Assembly (NCBI GenBank): GCA_027064425.1
Contig: JAMOPO010000052.1
Coordinates: 1 to 52,371, forward strand
Reading direction: 5' to 3'
DNA: 52,371 nucleotides
Source of the DNA: Methanobacteriota archaeon
Lineage (GTDB): Archaea > JAADCQ01 > Methanopyri > Methanopyrales > Methanopyraceae
Within the stretch, counting starts at the first letter, position 1. Every line of letters begins with the position of its first letter. A program made the translations under genes and the position numbers. This document shows positions 32,067-41,078 of the stretch, piece by piece. A model generated the notes under the pieces. It made no database searches. It saw only the letters and a program-made list of their open reading frames with translations, and was not told the DNA's origin.

Positions 32067-33379
32067 GCCCGGTCCCCCCGAGATCGCTCCGATCTGACCC
32101 TCGCGGCCTCGGCGTGGTTCGGCAGGCCCTCCCGCGCGGCCAGCTCCTCCACCACGGGGAGCAGGGCCTCGACGTCCGCCTCGTCGAGCCGCTGGTACAG
32201 GATGAACTTAAGGAAGTCCCAGGGCCCGAGCGCCCCACGCGCCCGGGCGAACCCGCCCGTCGGCAGCACGTGGTTGGGCCCGGCGGCGTAGTCACCGAAC
32301 GGGACGGCGGAGAGGTGACCGACGAAGACCGCGCCCGCGTTCTCGACCCGTGGCAGCAGCTCCTCCGGGCGCTCAACCGAGAGCTGGAGGTGCTCCGGGG
32401 CGTACTCGTTCGCCACCCTCACGCACTCCTCCAGCGAGTCCAGAACCACGATCCAACCGTGCTCGTCCAGCGCGCTCGTGACCACGTCCTTCCGGTCGAT
32501 TCCACCCTTTAGGATCTCTTCCACGCGGTCCTTCACCTCGCGGGCCAGCTCCTCGGAGTCCGTCAGGAGCACGGCGGAGGACTCCGGGTCGTGCTCGGCC
32601 TGCGCGATCAGGTCCCAGGCCAGCCACTCCGGGTCGGCCGACTCGTCCGCGATTATCAGGATCTCCGTGGGCCCGGCCGGCATGTCCACGTCCACGCCGG
32701 CCCGCGTGTAGGCCAGAAGCTTCGCGGCGGTGACGTACACGTTCCCCGGGCCCACGATCTTGTCCACGCGCGGGATCGCGTCGGTCCCCACCGCCAGCGC
32801 GGCCACCGCCTGCGCGCCACCCACCCGGAAGATCGCGTCCGCGCCCGCAATGTCCGCCGCCACGAGCACCTCGGGCGAGGCTCGCACCGCGTTGTCCGCG
32901 GGCGGGGTGCACACGTAGACCCGATCGCATCCCGCCACCTTGGCCGGGATCACCGTCATCAGGGCCGTGGACGGGTACGCGGCCCGCCCCCCTGGGACGT
33001 AGCACCCCACGGTCGGAACCGGCCGGACGAGCACGCCGCACTCGGTTCCCTCCACCGACACCGAGAGGGAGTCCCAGTCCGGGGCGACCTTACGGTGGAA
33101 CTCCTCGATGCGATCCGCCGCGCGCTCGATCGCGTCCAGCGTCGCATCGTCCACGAGCTCCATCGCCCGCTCCACGTCGTCCTCCGACACGCGCAGCTCG
33201 TCCGCCTCGAGCTCGACCCCGTCGAACCGCTCCGTGTACTCCAGCAGCGCCTCGTCACCACGCTCCCGCACGTCCTCGAAGATCTCCTCCACGTCCGGAA
33301 GGACCTCCTCGACGCGCACCTCCGACCGCCTCAGCACCTCCCGGAGCTCCCGCTCGCTAGGATTCACCAGCATCCTCAT
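32060..33379 (-). CDS. hisD: Histidinol dehydrogenase
   Basis: HisD catalyses the last two oxidation steps of histidine biosynthesis (histidinol to histidine), with NAD and Zn. The 439-residue length fits the family. Recognisable blocks are VPGGRAAYPSTALM, GPGNVYVTAAK, the metal and substrate block IAQAEHDPESSAVL, and HLSAVPFGDYAAGPNHVLPT. The ATG start lies 23 bases inside the upstream ligase gene, so the genes are coupled. No other his genes are in the window; the operon mixes CoA, His and translation functions. Confidence 0.96.
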   Translation of the reverse strand: MRMLVNPSERELREVLRRSEVRVEEVLPDVEEIFEDVRERGDEALLEYTERFDGVELEADELRVSEDDVERAMELVDDATLDAIERAADRIEEFHRKVAPDWDSLSVSVEGTECGVLVRPVPTVGCYVPGGRAAYPSTALMTVIPAKVAGCDRVYVCTPPADNAVRASPEVLVAADIAGADAIFRVGGAQAVAALAVGTDAIPRVDKIVGPGNVYVTAAKLLAYTRAGVDVDMPAGPTEILIIADESADPEWLAWDLIAQAEHDPESSAVLLTDSEELAREVKDRVEEILKGGIDRKDVVTSALDEHGWIVVLDSLEECVRVANEYAPEHLQLSVERPEELLPRVENAGAVFVGHLSAVPFGDYAAGPNHVLPTGGFARARGALGPWDFLKFILYQRLDEADVEALLPVVEELAAREGLPNHAEAARVRSERSRGDRAC

Positions 33380-34130
33380 CGGCCAGCACCCTCAGCCGCC
33401 GGGAGATGTGCTCCAACACCTCCGCCAGGACCGCGTCGTTATCGTACGCGTCCAGCACCTCCCGGGCCCTCTCCTTATCCATGTTTTCGTACTCGCGAGC
33501 GATCTTCCTCACGCACCTGACCACGTTGTCCACGATCGTGATGTCCGCGTCCCGGGCCGTCCGGGAGAGCGGGTTCAGGTCGATGGCGGCGACCCGCTTC
33601 CCCAGCTCCTTCAACGCCCGCGTCCGGTCCCCATCCTCCAGCGGCACGAGGACGAAGTCCGCCCGGTAGATCCCGCGCTCGTCCACGATCCCTCGGCGGG
33701 AGGAGAGGTTCGGAAGCCGGGTGAGGTGCTCCCGATCCACCCCGAGCACGTCCCGGGCGCCGGCCTCCTCCAGCACCTCGCGGATCCTGCGCGCCCGCTC
33801 CTCCGTGCGGTGGAACAGGTTCACCTCGAGGGGGGCGCCGGTGACCTCGGACAGCTCCACCAGCTCGTCCGGGCACAGCGCGGCCACGTTCCCGTTCACG
33901 GAGATCACCGGGCGCTCCGCGAGGTGGAACGCGGCCGCGGTGGCACGGATCGCGCGGCGCGCCGGCGGGATCGTCCGCTCCCCGATCAGGTAGTCAAACG
34001 CCTCCCCACGCCCGTGCGCGATCAGCCCCTGCGGGACCACGTAACCCTCCTCGAACCCGCTGACCAGACGCTCCCGGATCCGAAGAACCTCCGCCCGGGG
34101 ATGATCAGGAGGAATCTCCTCCACCACCAT
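33357..34130 (-). CDS. 4-phosphopantoate--beta-alanine ligase (archaeal PPS)
   Basis: This 257-residue ATP-dependent ligase makes 4'-phosphopantothenate from phosphopantoate and beta-alanine in the archaeal CoA route, replacing bacterial PanC. Family blocks seen are PPDHPRAEVLRIRERLV at the N-terminus, GLIAHGRGEAFDYLIGE, SVNGNVAALCP and AIDLNPLSRTARDADI. It overlaps coaBC by 26 bases upstream and hisD by 23 bases downstream. Placement beside coaBC fits successive steps of CoA synthesis. Confidence 0.93.
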   Translation of the reverse strand: MVVEEIPPDHPRAEVLRIRERLVSGFEEGYVVPQGLIAHGRGEAFDYLIGERTIPPARRAIRATAAAFHLAERPVISVNGNVAALCPDELVELSEVTGAPLEVNLFHRTEERARRIREVLEEAGARDVLGVDREHLTRLPNLSSRRGIVDERGIYRADFVLVPLEDGDRTRALKELGKRVAAIDLNPLSRTARDADITIVDNVVRCVRKIAREYENMDKERAREVLDAYDNDAVLAEVLEHISRRLRVLADEDAGES

Positions 34131-35247
34131 CTCCCCCGAGCCGCTCGATGAGCAGGTCCCGGAGGACCCGGGCCAGCTCGGTCTTGGGACCGCGCACGCG
34201 CTCCACGACCTCCCCGTCGCGGTCCAGGATCCACCACTCCGATTCCTCCGCGCCCAGGGTCTCCGGCGGGTTCGCCACCACCAGGTCGCAGGGGACTCTC
34301 TCCAGGAGCCTCCGCGCGCCCTTCACCGGCTCCGGGTCCACCTTGAACGCCACCTTCACACCGTCGAACTCCGGGAAGACCTCCTCGATGATCTTCGGGG
34401 TCGGAACGAGCTCCACCGTGTGGCGCGACCGGGAGTCTAGCTTCCCCCTCGCCCGCTCCCGGGGTCGGAAGTCCGACGGGGCGGCCGCCATCACGATCGC
34501 GTCGACGTCTCCGACCCGCTTCCGAACCTCCTCCAGCATCTCCTCGGTGGTGCGCACCTCCACCCGCTCGTCCGCTCGGGCCTCCTCTCGCATGGGTCCG
34601 TGGACGAGGATGACCTCGGCGCCCGCGGCGCGGAGCTGCTCGCAGATGCGGGCGGCGGTCTCCCCGGAGCTCGGGTTGGTGATCACGCGAACGTCGTCCA
34701 GGGGCTCGAGGGTGGGGCCGCCGGTGACGAGGATCCTCACCCCGGACAGCTCGCCCTCGACGGCGCGAACGAGCTCCTCCAGCTCGGCCAGCTTGGCCTT
34801 GCCCTCCTCGAGCCGGGGCGGGACGACGACCGCGCCCATTTCTTCCAGCCGCCTGAGGGCGCGGCGGGCCGGGGGCGACCGGTACATGTGCTCGGACATG
34901 GCGGGGGCGACGACCAATCGTTTCCCGGCGCCTAACGATGCGAGCGCGGTGAGGGTGACGGGAGTGTCGGCGATCCCGTACGCGAGCTTGGCCAGGGTGT
35001 TCAGGGTGGCCGGGGCGACCAGCACCGCGTCCGCCCACTCGGCGAGCTCCACGTGCTCGGCCCGCTCCGTAAGCTCGGTGATCACCTCCTCGGCGGCGAA
35101 GCCCAGCGCGTCCCTCCCCACGAACCGTAGGGCCTCCTCCGACGCGACGACCCGGACCTCATGACCCCGCCGGGAGAGCTCCAGGCAGAGGTCGGGGACG
35201 CGATAGGCGGCGACGCTGCCCGTGACGCCGACGACGACGTTAGCCAA
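34105..35247 (-). CDS. coaBC: Bifunctional phosphopantothenoylcysteine decarboxylase / phosphopantothenate--cysteine ligase
   Basis: This bifunctional CoA-pathway enzyme has 380 residues. The N-terminal flavoprotein half (CoaC) has GVTGSVAAYRVPDL, VLVAPATLNTLAKLAYGIAD and a PAMSEHMY block. The C-terminal half (CoaB) has LVTGGPTLEPLDDVRVITN followed by SSGETAARI, the nucleotide-binding start of the ligase, and MAAAPSDFRP. It follows the KH protein gene with an 8-base overlap and is followed by the phosphopantoate ligase, giving two consecutive CoA genes. Confidence 0.95.
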   Translation of the reverse strand: MANVVVGVTGSVAAYRVPDLCLELSRRGHEVRVVASEEALRFVGRDALGFAAEEVITELTERAEHVELAEWADAVLVAPATLNTLAKLAYGIADTPVTLTALASLGAGKRLVVAPAMSEHMYRSPPARRALRRLEEMGAVVVPPRLEEGKAKLAELEELVRAVEGELSGVRILVTGGPTLEPLDDVRVITNPSSGETAARICEQLRAAGAEVILVHGPMREEARADERVEVRTTEEMLEEVRKRVGDVDAIVMAAAPSDFRPRERARGKLDSRSRHTVELVPTPKIIEEVFPEFDGVKVAFKVDPEPVKGARRLLERVPCDLVVANPPETLGAEESEWWILDRDGEVVERVRGPKTELARVLRDLLIERLGGDGGGGDSS

Positions 35248-35761
35248 ACGTGACCTCCACCTCCATCCCCGTCAGCTCCTTGATCGCCTCCTGGATCTCG
35301 TCTACCGGCGCCGGCACCCGATTCCGGTCCCGGTGGTGGATGACCGCCTTGTACCGCTTCTCGTCGGGCTCGAACACGATGTTCACGCTGAGCAGCCGGG
35401 CGGGTAGGATCAGGTCCTGTATCACCTTACGCAGCTGCTTGATGTCCTCCGGGTTCTCCACCTCCTCCACGACCCGCACCTTCTTCTCGAGGTGCTCGGA
35501 CAGCGCCCTGGACACCCGGCCCCCCTTGCCGATCAGCTTGCCCGCCATCCCCGGCTTCGTGACCAGGACCACGAGGCTCCCCGTGTCGATGGTCCTCAGC
35601 AGGACCACGTCCTCCAGCGACGGGTACTCCTCCTTCAGCTCCACCAGCTTCTTCGAGACCTCCACGTCCGTCTCCGTGATCTCCCCTTTCTCCAGCTTCT
35701 CCTCGCATCCCGGACAGAGAAGTCCCGTCTTCGCGCACACCTCGCAGATGGGCAGCTCCAA
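35240..35761 (-). CDS. Zinc-ribbon and KH-domain RNA-binding protein (NusA-like, archaeal)
   Basis: This 173-residue protein has a small N-terminal zinc finger (C6, C9, C16, C19), a short linker and a KH-type fold with the GxxG loop GKGG at residues 78-81 (KLIGKGGRVSRAL). The C-terminal half continues as a conserved alpha/beta extension. Archaeal proteins of this kind are usually annotated as NusA-related transcription factors or predicted RNA-binding proteins. It starts the operon that continues with coaBC. Precise RNA target unknown. Confidence 0.82.
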   Translation of the reverse strand: MELPICEVCAKTGLLCPGCEEKLEKGEITETDVEVSKKLVELKEEYPSLEDVVLLRTIDTGSLVVLVTKPGMAGKLIGKGGRVSRALSEHLEKKVRVVEEVENPEDIKQLRKVIQDLILPARLLSVNIVFEPDEKRYKAVIHHRDRNRVPAPVDEIQEAIKELTGMEVEVTFG

Positions 35762-35810
35762 GCCGATACCCCCGCGGAGAAGAATCAGGTCGTGGGAGGC
35801 CCGGACTGAG

Positions 35811-35823
35811 TCGTTAAAAAGTT
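35811..35823 (-). promoter_or_regulatory. Possible promoter of the KH protein-coaBC-hisD-aspS operon
   Basis: The minus strand reads CAACTTTTTAACGA, an A/T-rich TATA-like block in an otherwise G/C-rich gap, about 50-60 bases before the ATG at 35759-35761. A purine BRE is not obvious, so confidence is modest. Confidence 0.45.
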
Positions 35824-35860
35824 GACCCGCGGCGCCCAGGGCCCGCGTACCCCATTCCCG

Positions 35861-35872
35861 AAAGCATTATAC
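35861..35872 (+). promoter_or_regulatory. Promoter of alba
   Basis: The plus strand aaagcattatac has a TATA-like CATTATA with a purine-rich flank, about 48 bases before the alba ATG. Transcription would start around 35893, leaving a leader of about 25 bases with GCGAGG as ribosome site. Confidence 0.55.
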
Positions 35873-35917
35873 CGGCTTCCCCCAGGCCCCGGACGGGCGC
35901 GAACGGGGGGTGCGAGG

Positions 35918-36199
35918 ATGGCAGAGGAAGAGAACGTCGTCTACGTCGGCAGCAAGCCGGTAATGAACTACGTTTTGGCCTGTATTACGCAGTTCAACGA
36001 GGGTGCTAACGAGGTCCGAATCAAGGCCAGGGGCCGGGCCATCAGCCGGGCCGTCGACGTCGCCGAGATCGTCAGGAACCGGTTCATGCCGGAGGTAGAG
36101 GTGAAGGACATCAAGATTGGAACCGAGGAGCTGGAGACGGAGGAGGGCGACACGGTTAACGTGTCCACCATCGAGATCGTGCTGGAGAAGTCCGTCTAG
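35918..36199 (+). CDS. alba: Alba DNA/RNA-binding chromatin protein
   Basis: This is a 93-residue archaeal chromatin protein that binds DNA and RNA as dimers. The family block is clear: [19 protein letters not shown] (residues 8-26), then [19 protein letters not shown] and a C-terminal strand [11 protein letters not shown]. The conserved acetylatable lysine is K13, in GSKPV. The ATG 35918-35920 is chosen because it gives the family length and has GAGG directly upstream; the in-frame extension upstream is non-homologous. The gene stands alone on the plus strand with its own promoter and a T-rich terminator. Confidence 0.96.
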   Translation: MAEEENVVYVGSKPVMNYVLACITQFNEGANEVRIKARGRAISRAVDVAEIVRNRFMPEVEVKDIKIGTEELETEEGDTVNVSTIEIVLEKSV

Positions 36200-36217
36200 C
36201 TCCTCACCGCTCCGCAG

Positions 36218-36231
36218 CTCTTTCTTTCTTC
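36218..36231 (+). terminator. T-rich terminator after alba
   Basis: ctctttctttcttc follows the alba stop by 18 bases in an otherwise G/C-rich stretch. Archaeal transcription commonly ends at such T-rich runs on the coding strand. Confidence 0.6.
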
Positions 36232-36278
36232 AAGCAACGCCCGGCCCCGACCCCGCCCGGCCGCGCTAATTCTCGACC

Positions 36279-36290
36279 GAAAAACTTATA
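36279..36290 (+). promoter_or_regulatory. Promoter of the CO dehydrogenase/acetyl-CoA synthase operon
   Basis: The plus strand gaaaaacttata has a purine BRE and TATA-like ACTTATA about 85 bases before the cdhA ATG. The predicted transcript start near 36313 gives a leader of about 60 bases that is G/C-rich and contains a small GGCGG/CCGCC inverted repeat near 36301-36312. Confidence 0.65.
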
Positions 36291-36374
36291 CCACCCCTCG
36301 CGGCGGTCCGCCGGGATCTCCCGAAACACCTTTCGCCTTGCCCCGAAGCCCGGCCGCGGCCCGGGTGGTCGTGA

Positions 36375-38657
36375 ATGGCACGATTCAAGCTCGACTTCGA
36401 GGGCATCAAGATCGAGATCGGGAGCGTCGAGAGCTTCGAACCGGAGGGTGAGGGACCGCACCCCTGCCCCTCCCTGTCGGATCTAAAGGACTGGGACCGG
36501 CGGCTGTTCTCCCGGTACAGGATCGCCGCGTTTCCAGTTTGCGACATGTGTTGTCTCTGCACGTTCGGCCGGTGTAACCTCGCGGAGGGAAGGCGCGGGG
36601 CGTGCGGGATCGATCTCCGCGCCAACGTGGCCCGGATGACCACCATCAAGACGTGCATCGGGGCCGCGTGCCACACCAGCCACGCCCGGCACCTGATCGA
36701 GTACATCCTCGAGAACGTCGGCGACGTGGAGATCGACCTCGGGCCCGAGATCGACGTTAAGATGCCCATCTTCGAGACCCTCCTCGGGTTCGAGCCCGAG
36801 ACGATCTCCGACCTGGAGAAGGGGCTCGAGTACATCGAGCGCGAGCTGACCAAGATCCTCGCCTCCGCCCACATGGGCCAGGAGTCCGACCCGCACGACT
36901 ACGAGTCCAAGGCCCTTCACGCCGGTATGCTCGACAACCTCGCGCTCGAGCTGGCCGACGTGGCCCAGATCGTCGCCTTCGACATGCCCAAGGGCGAGTC
37001 CCCGCTGGTCGAGTTCGGCCCCTTCGCGGCGGACGACTCCAAGCCCTGCATCCTACTCATCGGCCACAACGTCGCGCCCGGTACCGAGGTGCTGGACTAC
37101 CTCGAGGAGCGCGGTCTGGACGAGGAGGTCGAGGTCCTGGGCATCTGCTGCACGGCGTGGGACGCGTCCCGGGTCGAGAAGCGCGCCAAGGTCATCGGGC
37201 CGCTCTCCCGGCAGCTACACTACGTGAGGATGGGCATCGCGGACGTGATCATCCTGGACGAGCAGTGCGTGCGGGCGGACATCGTGGAGGAGGCCAAGGA
37301 GGTGGGCAGCCGCGTTATCACGACGCGGGACGTCCTCATGGGCGGCCTAAGGGACGTCACGGACGAGCCCGCGGACAAGATCGTGGAGAAGATGGCGTCC
37401 GGCGAGTGGATGGCCGTGTACATCGAGGACCTCGAGAAGGCGGCGAAGGTGGCGGTCGAGGTCGCGCTCAGGGTCCACGAGGAGCGTAAAAAGGAGGTCC
37501 CGCGGCCCGACCCGGACGAGATCAAGGGTCACGCGGAGCGCTGCCTGGAGTGCGGTGACTGCGAGCGCGTGTGCCCGAACGACCTCCCGATCGTGGAGGC
37601 GATGCGGAAGGCTCGCGAGGGCGACCTCGAGGACCTGGCCGAGCTCTTCTACCGGTGCGTGGGATGCGCTCGGTGCGAGTCGGAGTGTCCCGCGAGGATC
37701 CCGGTGATGAGGATCATCGAGGACGCCTGGCGCCTGAACGTTCGGAGGGAGCGGTACAAGGTCCGGACGGGTCGCGGTCCGATCAAGGACGTGGAGATCC
37801 GGCAGGTCGGCGGCCCGATCGTCATGGGTGACATCCCGGGAGTCGTCGCGTTCGTCGCCTGCCCGAACTACCCGGATGATATCCGCGAGATCGGTAGGAT
37901 GGTCGAGGAGCTCCTCGAGCGGAACTACATCGTGCTCACCTCCGGCTGCACGGCCATGGCCCTGGGGTACTACACGGACGAGGAGGGTAGGACGCTCTAC
38001 GAGAAGTACGAGGACCGGTTCGACGCCGGCTGCCTCGTGAACACGGGCTCCTGCATCTCGAACGCGCACATCCTCGGCGCCTGCATCAAGATCGCCGCGA
38101 TCTTCGCGAAGAAGCCGCTCAAGGGCAACTTCAAGGAGATCGCGGACTACATCATCAACCGGATCGGCGCGTGCGGCGTGCTCTGGGGCGCCATGAGCCA
38201 GAAGGCCCTCGCGATCTCGACCGGGTTCACGCGCTGGGGCATCCCGATCGTCTACGGGCCGGCCGGGCTCAACTACCAGACCCTGTACATCGGCGACCTG
38301 GACGGCGACTGGACCGTGTACGACGCCCGCACGGGCGAGAAGCGCGAGGAGCACTGCCCGATCCACCTCAAGTACGCGGCCGAGGACTGGCGTGAGGCCC
38401 TCGTCCAGGCCGTGAAGCTGTGCATCCGACCCAACGATACGCCGCAGGGCCGGCAGACCAAGCTGCAGAACTACGTGGAGCTGTACAAGAAGTTCTACAA
38501 CGAGCTCCCGCCCGACCTGCCCCTGTACGTGCGCGACGAGAACGACATCCCGCTCACGCTCAAGGACGAGATCATGGAGTACCTGGAGGAGGTCGGCTGG
38601 GAGCCCCGGGAGCCGATCTCCGAGCCCACGCTCCTGGAGGAGAACGCCCGGGGTTGA
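36375..38657 (+). CDS. cdhA: CO dehydrogenase/acetyl-CoA synthase complex, alpha subunit (NiFe CODH)
   Basis: This is the 760-residue catalytic alpha subunit of the archaeal ACDS complex, which interconverts CO2 and CO at the Ni-Fe-S C-cluster. B/D-cluster cysteines are C56, C59, C60, C62 and C67. Two extra 4Fe-4S motifs typical of the archaeal form are C390-C393-C396-C400 and C428-C431-C434-C438. Likely C-cluster ligands, matched by motif and spacing, are H231, C259, C298, C525, C560 and C600. The ATG start gives the normal N-terminus. It begins the operon and is followed six bases later by cdhB. Confidence 0.97.
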   Translation: MARFKLDFEGIKIEIGSVESFEPEGEGPHPCPSLSDLKDWDRRLFSRYRIAAFPVCDMCCLCTFGRCNLAEGRRGACGIDLRANVARMTTIKTCIGAACHTSHARHLIEYILENVGDVEIDLGPEIDVKMPIFETLLGFEPETISDLEKGLEYIERELTKILASAHMGQESDPHDYESKALHAGMLDNLALELADVAQIVAFDMPKGESPLVEFGPFAADDSKPCILLIGHNVAPGTEVLDYLEERGLDEEVEVLGICCTAWDASRVEKRAKVIGPLSRQLHYVRMGIADVIILDEQCVRADIVEEAKEVGSRVITTRDVLMGGLRDVTDEPADKIVEKMASGEWMAVYIEDLEKAAKVAVEVALRVHEERKKEVPRPDPDEIKGHAERCLECGDCERVCPNDLPIVEAMRKAREGDLEDLAELFYRCVGCARCESECPARIPVMRIIEDAWRLNVRRERYKVRTGRGPIKDVEIRQVGGPIVMGDIPGVVAFVACPNYPDDIREIGRMVEELLERNYIVLTSGCTAMALGYYTDEEGRTLYEKYEDRFDAGCLVNTGSCISNAHILGACIKIAAIFAKKPLKGNFKEIADYIINRIGACGVLWGAMSQKALAISTGFTRWGIPIVYGPAGLNYQTLYIGDLDGDWTVYDARTGEKREEHCPIHLKYAAEDWREALVQAVKLCIRPNDTPQGRQTKLQNYVELYKKFYNELPPDLPLYVRDENDIPLTLKDEIMEYLEEVGWEPREPISEPTLLEENARG

Positions 38658-38662
38658 GGCCC

Positions 38663-39142
38663 GTGCCGCTGCCCAAGGACCCGACGCTCATCTACACGAG
38701 CAAGGCCGAGGTCGCCCGGGCCCCGGTCATCCGGAGCCTCCTCTCCCGGGCGGACGAGCCCCTGTTCGTCGTGGGGCCCCGGGCCGTCGAGGACGACGAG
38801 TGGAGGGACCGGGTCGCCCAGCTCATCCGCCGGTTCCGGGCCGGCGCCGTCTGCACGGCCCCGTACGGTGGCGACGACCTGGGCCGCAAGATGGGGATGG
38901 TGGAGCTCGCCACCCTGCTCCAGCGAGACGCCCCCGTCCTCGGCTCGAACCCGGACGTGGTCGTGCTCACGGGCTCCCGAACGGACGTCACGGACCGAGT
39001 ACTCCAGAGCCTTCGGCACGCGCGCCCCGACCTCGTGAAAATCTCGCTGAACCCAGAGTACTGCCCGAGCGCCGACTACTCGCTCCCCACGATGGACATG
39101 GACGACTTCCTCAGGGAGCTGGAGGAGCTCCTGAAGGCGTGA
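38663..39142 (+). CDS. cdhB: CO dehydrogenase/acetyl-CoA synthase complex, epsilon subunit
   Basis: This is the 159-residue epsilon subunit that packs with CdhA in the alpha2-epsilon2 CODH component. It has a Rossmann-like nucleotide-binding pattern (PLFVVGPRAVED, then VLGSNPDVVVLTGS), as in the family. GTG 38663-38665 is preferred, with GAGG just upstream; a TTG at 38654 overlapping the cdhA stop is an alternative. The position between cdhA and the cdhA-like gene fits the ACDS operon. Confidence 0.9.
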   Translation: MPLPKDPTLIYTSKAEVARAPVIRSLLSRADEPLFVVGPRAVEDDEWRDRVAQLIRRFRAGAVCTAPYGGDDLGRKMGMVELATLLQRDAPVLGSNPDVVVLTGSRTDVTDRVLQSLRHARPDLVKISLNPEYCPSADYSLPTMDMDDFLRELEELLKA

Positions 39143-39146
39143 TCCA

Positions 39147-41072
39147 GTGGTACATGGGGGCCGCGATTCAGTGGAATTGGACGACGTCGAGGTCGAGATC
39201 GGCGAACTCATCGTGGAGGAGAAGCCGGAGGGAGAGGCCGAGGGTCCGACCCACCGCGAGCTTATCCACTGGGATCGAACGCTCACCTCGGTCTACGACC
39301 TGGTCGTCGTCCCGGGCGATTCCGAGGAGGAGCGGCGAGGGACGATCCGCACGATCGCCGAACTCTGCTGCAAGGGAGCGGCGACGCTGATCTCCACCGC
39401 CAAGCTAACGGTGGACCTGCTCCGCCAGACGGGCGGGAGGCTGGAACCCGGATTCGAGGCCGAGACTCCCCTCCCCATCTTCGAGACGCTCCTGGACGAC
39501 GCTCCCGAGCGCGCCGCCGATCTCGAGGCGGGACTCTCCTACGCCGAGCGGGAGCTTACGGCCTCGGTCTCAGAGCTCGCACGCTCCCACTCCGTTGAGG
39601 GTTACGAGGCCGTGGCACTGCACGCCGGCACGATCGGTCTCCTCGCGATGGAGATCGCGGACGCTGCCCTCTCCACGGTGATGGATACCCCGGACGCCGA
39701 GGACGTGTTCGAGATCGGGACCGAAAACCTGCCGAACCGCCCCACGGTCCTGCTGATCGGGCACCTACCCCTCATCGGGAGCGTCATCGTGGAGGAGCTG
39801 GGAACGCTCGCAAGACAGGTGGAATTCGTTGGGCTGACCCACACCGCGTGGCCCGACCGTAGCGACCACGTCAGGGTTGTGGGACCACTCTCGATGTACC
39901 GGGAGTACGTCTCCTCCGGCTTTGCGGACGTTGTGGTCGTGGACGGTGCGTGCCCGGGCGAGGACGTGGTTGAGGCGGCCCGCGGCGCCGGGTCCAAGCT
40001 GGTCGCCACCTTCGGGGCCCGCACAGCGGACCTCCCAGACGTCACCGACCAGCCCGTCGAGGAGGCCGTTGAGACGTTGGTCGCAGAGGAGGACGCGGTC
40101 TACGTCGAGGACCCCATCAAGGCCGTTGAGATCGCCGCGTGGGCGGCACTCCGCGTCGAAGGCTCCCGGGACCGCGGGGAACCGCCCTCGAAGAGCTTCC
40201 GAATCGGCCCACCCACCCGGCTCTCGGACGTGATCATCCGGGACGTGGGCGTACCGGTCGTATCCGGTAACATTCCCGGCATAATCGTGCTGCTATCCTG
40301 CCCCGAGAGGTCGGAGGACGTGGAGGAGCCGGTCAAAATCGCCGAGGCTCTTCTGAAGCGCGGCTACCTCGTGCTGGTCCCCGGCTGCCTGGCCATCGCG
40401 CTGGGCTCTTACCGGGACGAGGACGGGAGGTCCCTGTACGAGCGTTACCCGGACTCGCTCCTCCACGTCGGCCCCTGCACGTCCGCCGCGCACCTGGTCG
40501 GCGCCTGCGTCCGTATCGGAGTGATCTTCGGGAAGCTCTCGATCCGAGGGAAGTTCGCCCGGGTCGCCGACTACGTGCTCAACCGAGTCGGAGCCTGCGT
40601 AGTAGCGTGGGGTAGGGAGTTCTCGGAGCACCTGATCGCGGCCGCCTACGGGGTGACCCGGTGTGGGATTCCGGTGGTGATTGGACCGGACCCGGACGCG
40701 GGGTCCCTGCTAGTCGAAAGGGAGCCGAGGGTTATCGACGCTCGATCGGGTGAGGAGGCGGAAGATCCGACCCCGGAGCATCTCCGGTGCGCGGTCTCTG
40801 ACTGGAAGGAGGCGGCGGTCACGGCCGCGCGGCTCTGCATGCGTCCCAACGACACTCCGGAGTGCCGGCAGAGGAAGGTTGAGGCGTACGTCGAGCTGCA
40901 TCGGGAGCTCTACGGGGAGCTGCCGCCCGACCTTGACCGGCTCATCCGAGACGAGAACGACGTTCCCCCGGCGCTCAAGTCCGAGATCCGGGAGCGGTTG
41001 GAAGAGGCTGGATGGACGCCCGGATCACGCGCGTCCGATCCCACGCTGTTACCAGAGGAAAAGCAGGGGTGA
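39147..41072 (+). CDS. CdhA paralogue lacking B/D clusters and ferredoxin domain
   Basis: This 641-residue protein aligns with CdhA along its length. Shared blocks are PIFETLL, YAERELT, the H206 region (LLIGH), GCLAIALGSYRDEDGRSLYE and RPNDTP. The C-terminal PPDLDRLIRDENDVP also matches. It lacks the CdhA cysteine block CDMCCLCTFGRC and the whole two-cluster ferredoxin insertion of about 120 residues. Of the six C-cluster ligands, H206, C269, C414, C444 and C484 remain, but CdhA C258-C259 is replaced by T231-H232. The frame is open and full-length, so it is not a decaying pseudogene. GTG 39147 or GTG 39171 may be the start. Function unknown. Confidence 0.85.
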   Translation: MVHGGRDSVELDDVEVEIGELIVEEKPEGEAEGPTHRELIHWDRTLTSVYDLVVVPGDSEEERRGTIRTIAELCCKGAATLISTAKLTVDLLRQTGGRLEPGFEAETPLPIFETLLDDAPERAADLEAGLSYAERELTASVSELARSHSVEGYEAVALHAGTIGLLAMEIADAALSTVMDTPDAEDVFEIGTENLPNRPTVLLIGHLPLIGSVIVEELGTLARQVEFVGLTHTAWPDRSDHVRVVGPLSMYREYVSSGFADVVVVDGACPGEDVVEAARGAGSKLVATFGARTADLPDVTDQPVEEAVETLVAEEDAVYVEDPIKAVEIAAWAALRVEGSRDRGEPPSKSFRIGPPTRLSDVIIRDVGVPVVSGNIPGIIVLLSCPERSEDVEEPVKIAEALLKRGYLVLVPGCLAIALGSYRDEDGRSLYERYPDSLLHVGPCTSAAHLVGACVRIGVIFGKLSIRGKFARVADYVLNRVGACVVAWGREFSEHLIAAAYGVTRCGIPVVIGPDPDAGSLLVEREPRVIDARSGEEAEDPTPEHLRCAVSDWKEAAVTAARLCMRPNDTPECRQRKVEAYVELHRELYGELPPDLDRLIRDENDVPPALKSEIRERLEEAGWTPGSRASDPTLLPEEKQG

Positions 41073-41078
41073 GCGCGC

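Noticed and set aside
39147-41072. CdhA-like gene as a decaying pseudogene
   Set aside because: The frame is complete, the C-terminal half and most cluster ligands are conserved, and the ferredoxin domain is cleanly missing, which suggests selection for a changed role.
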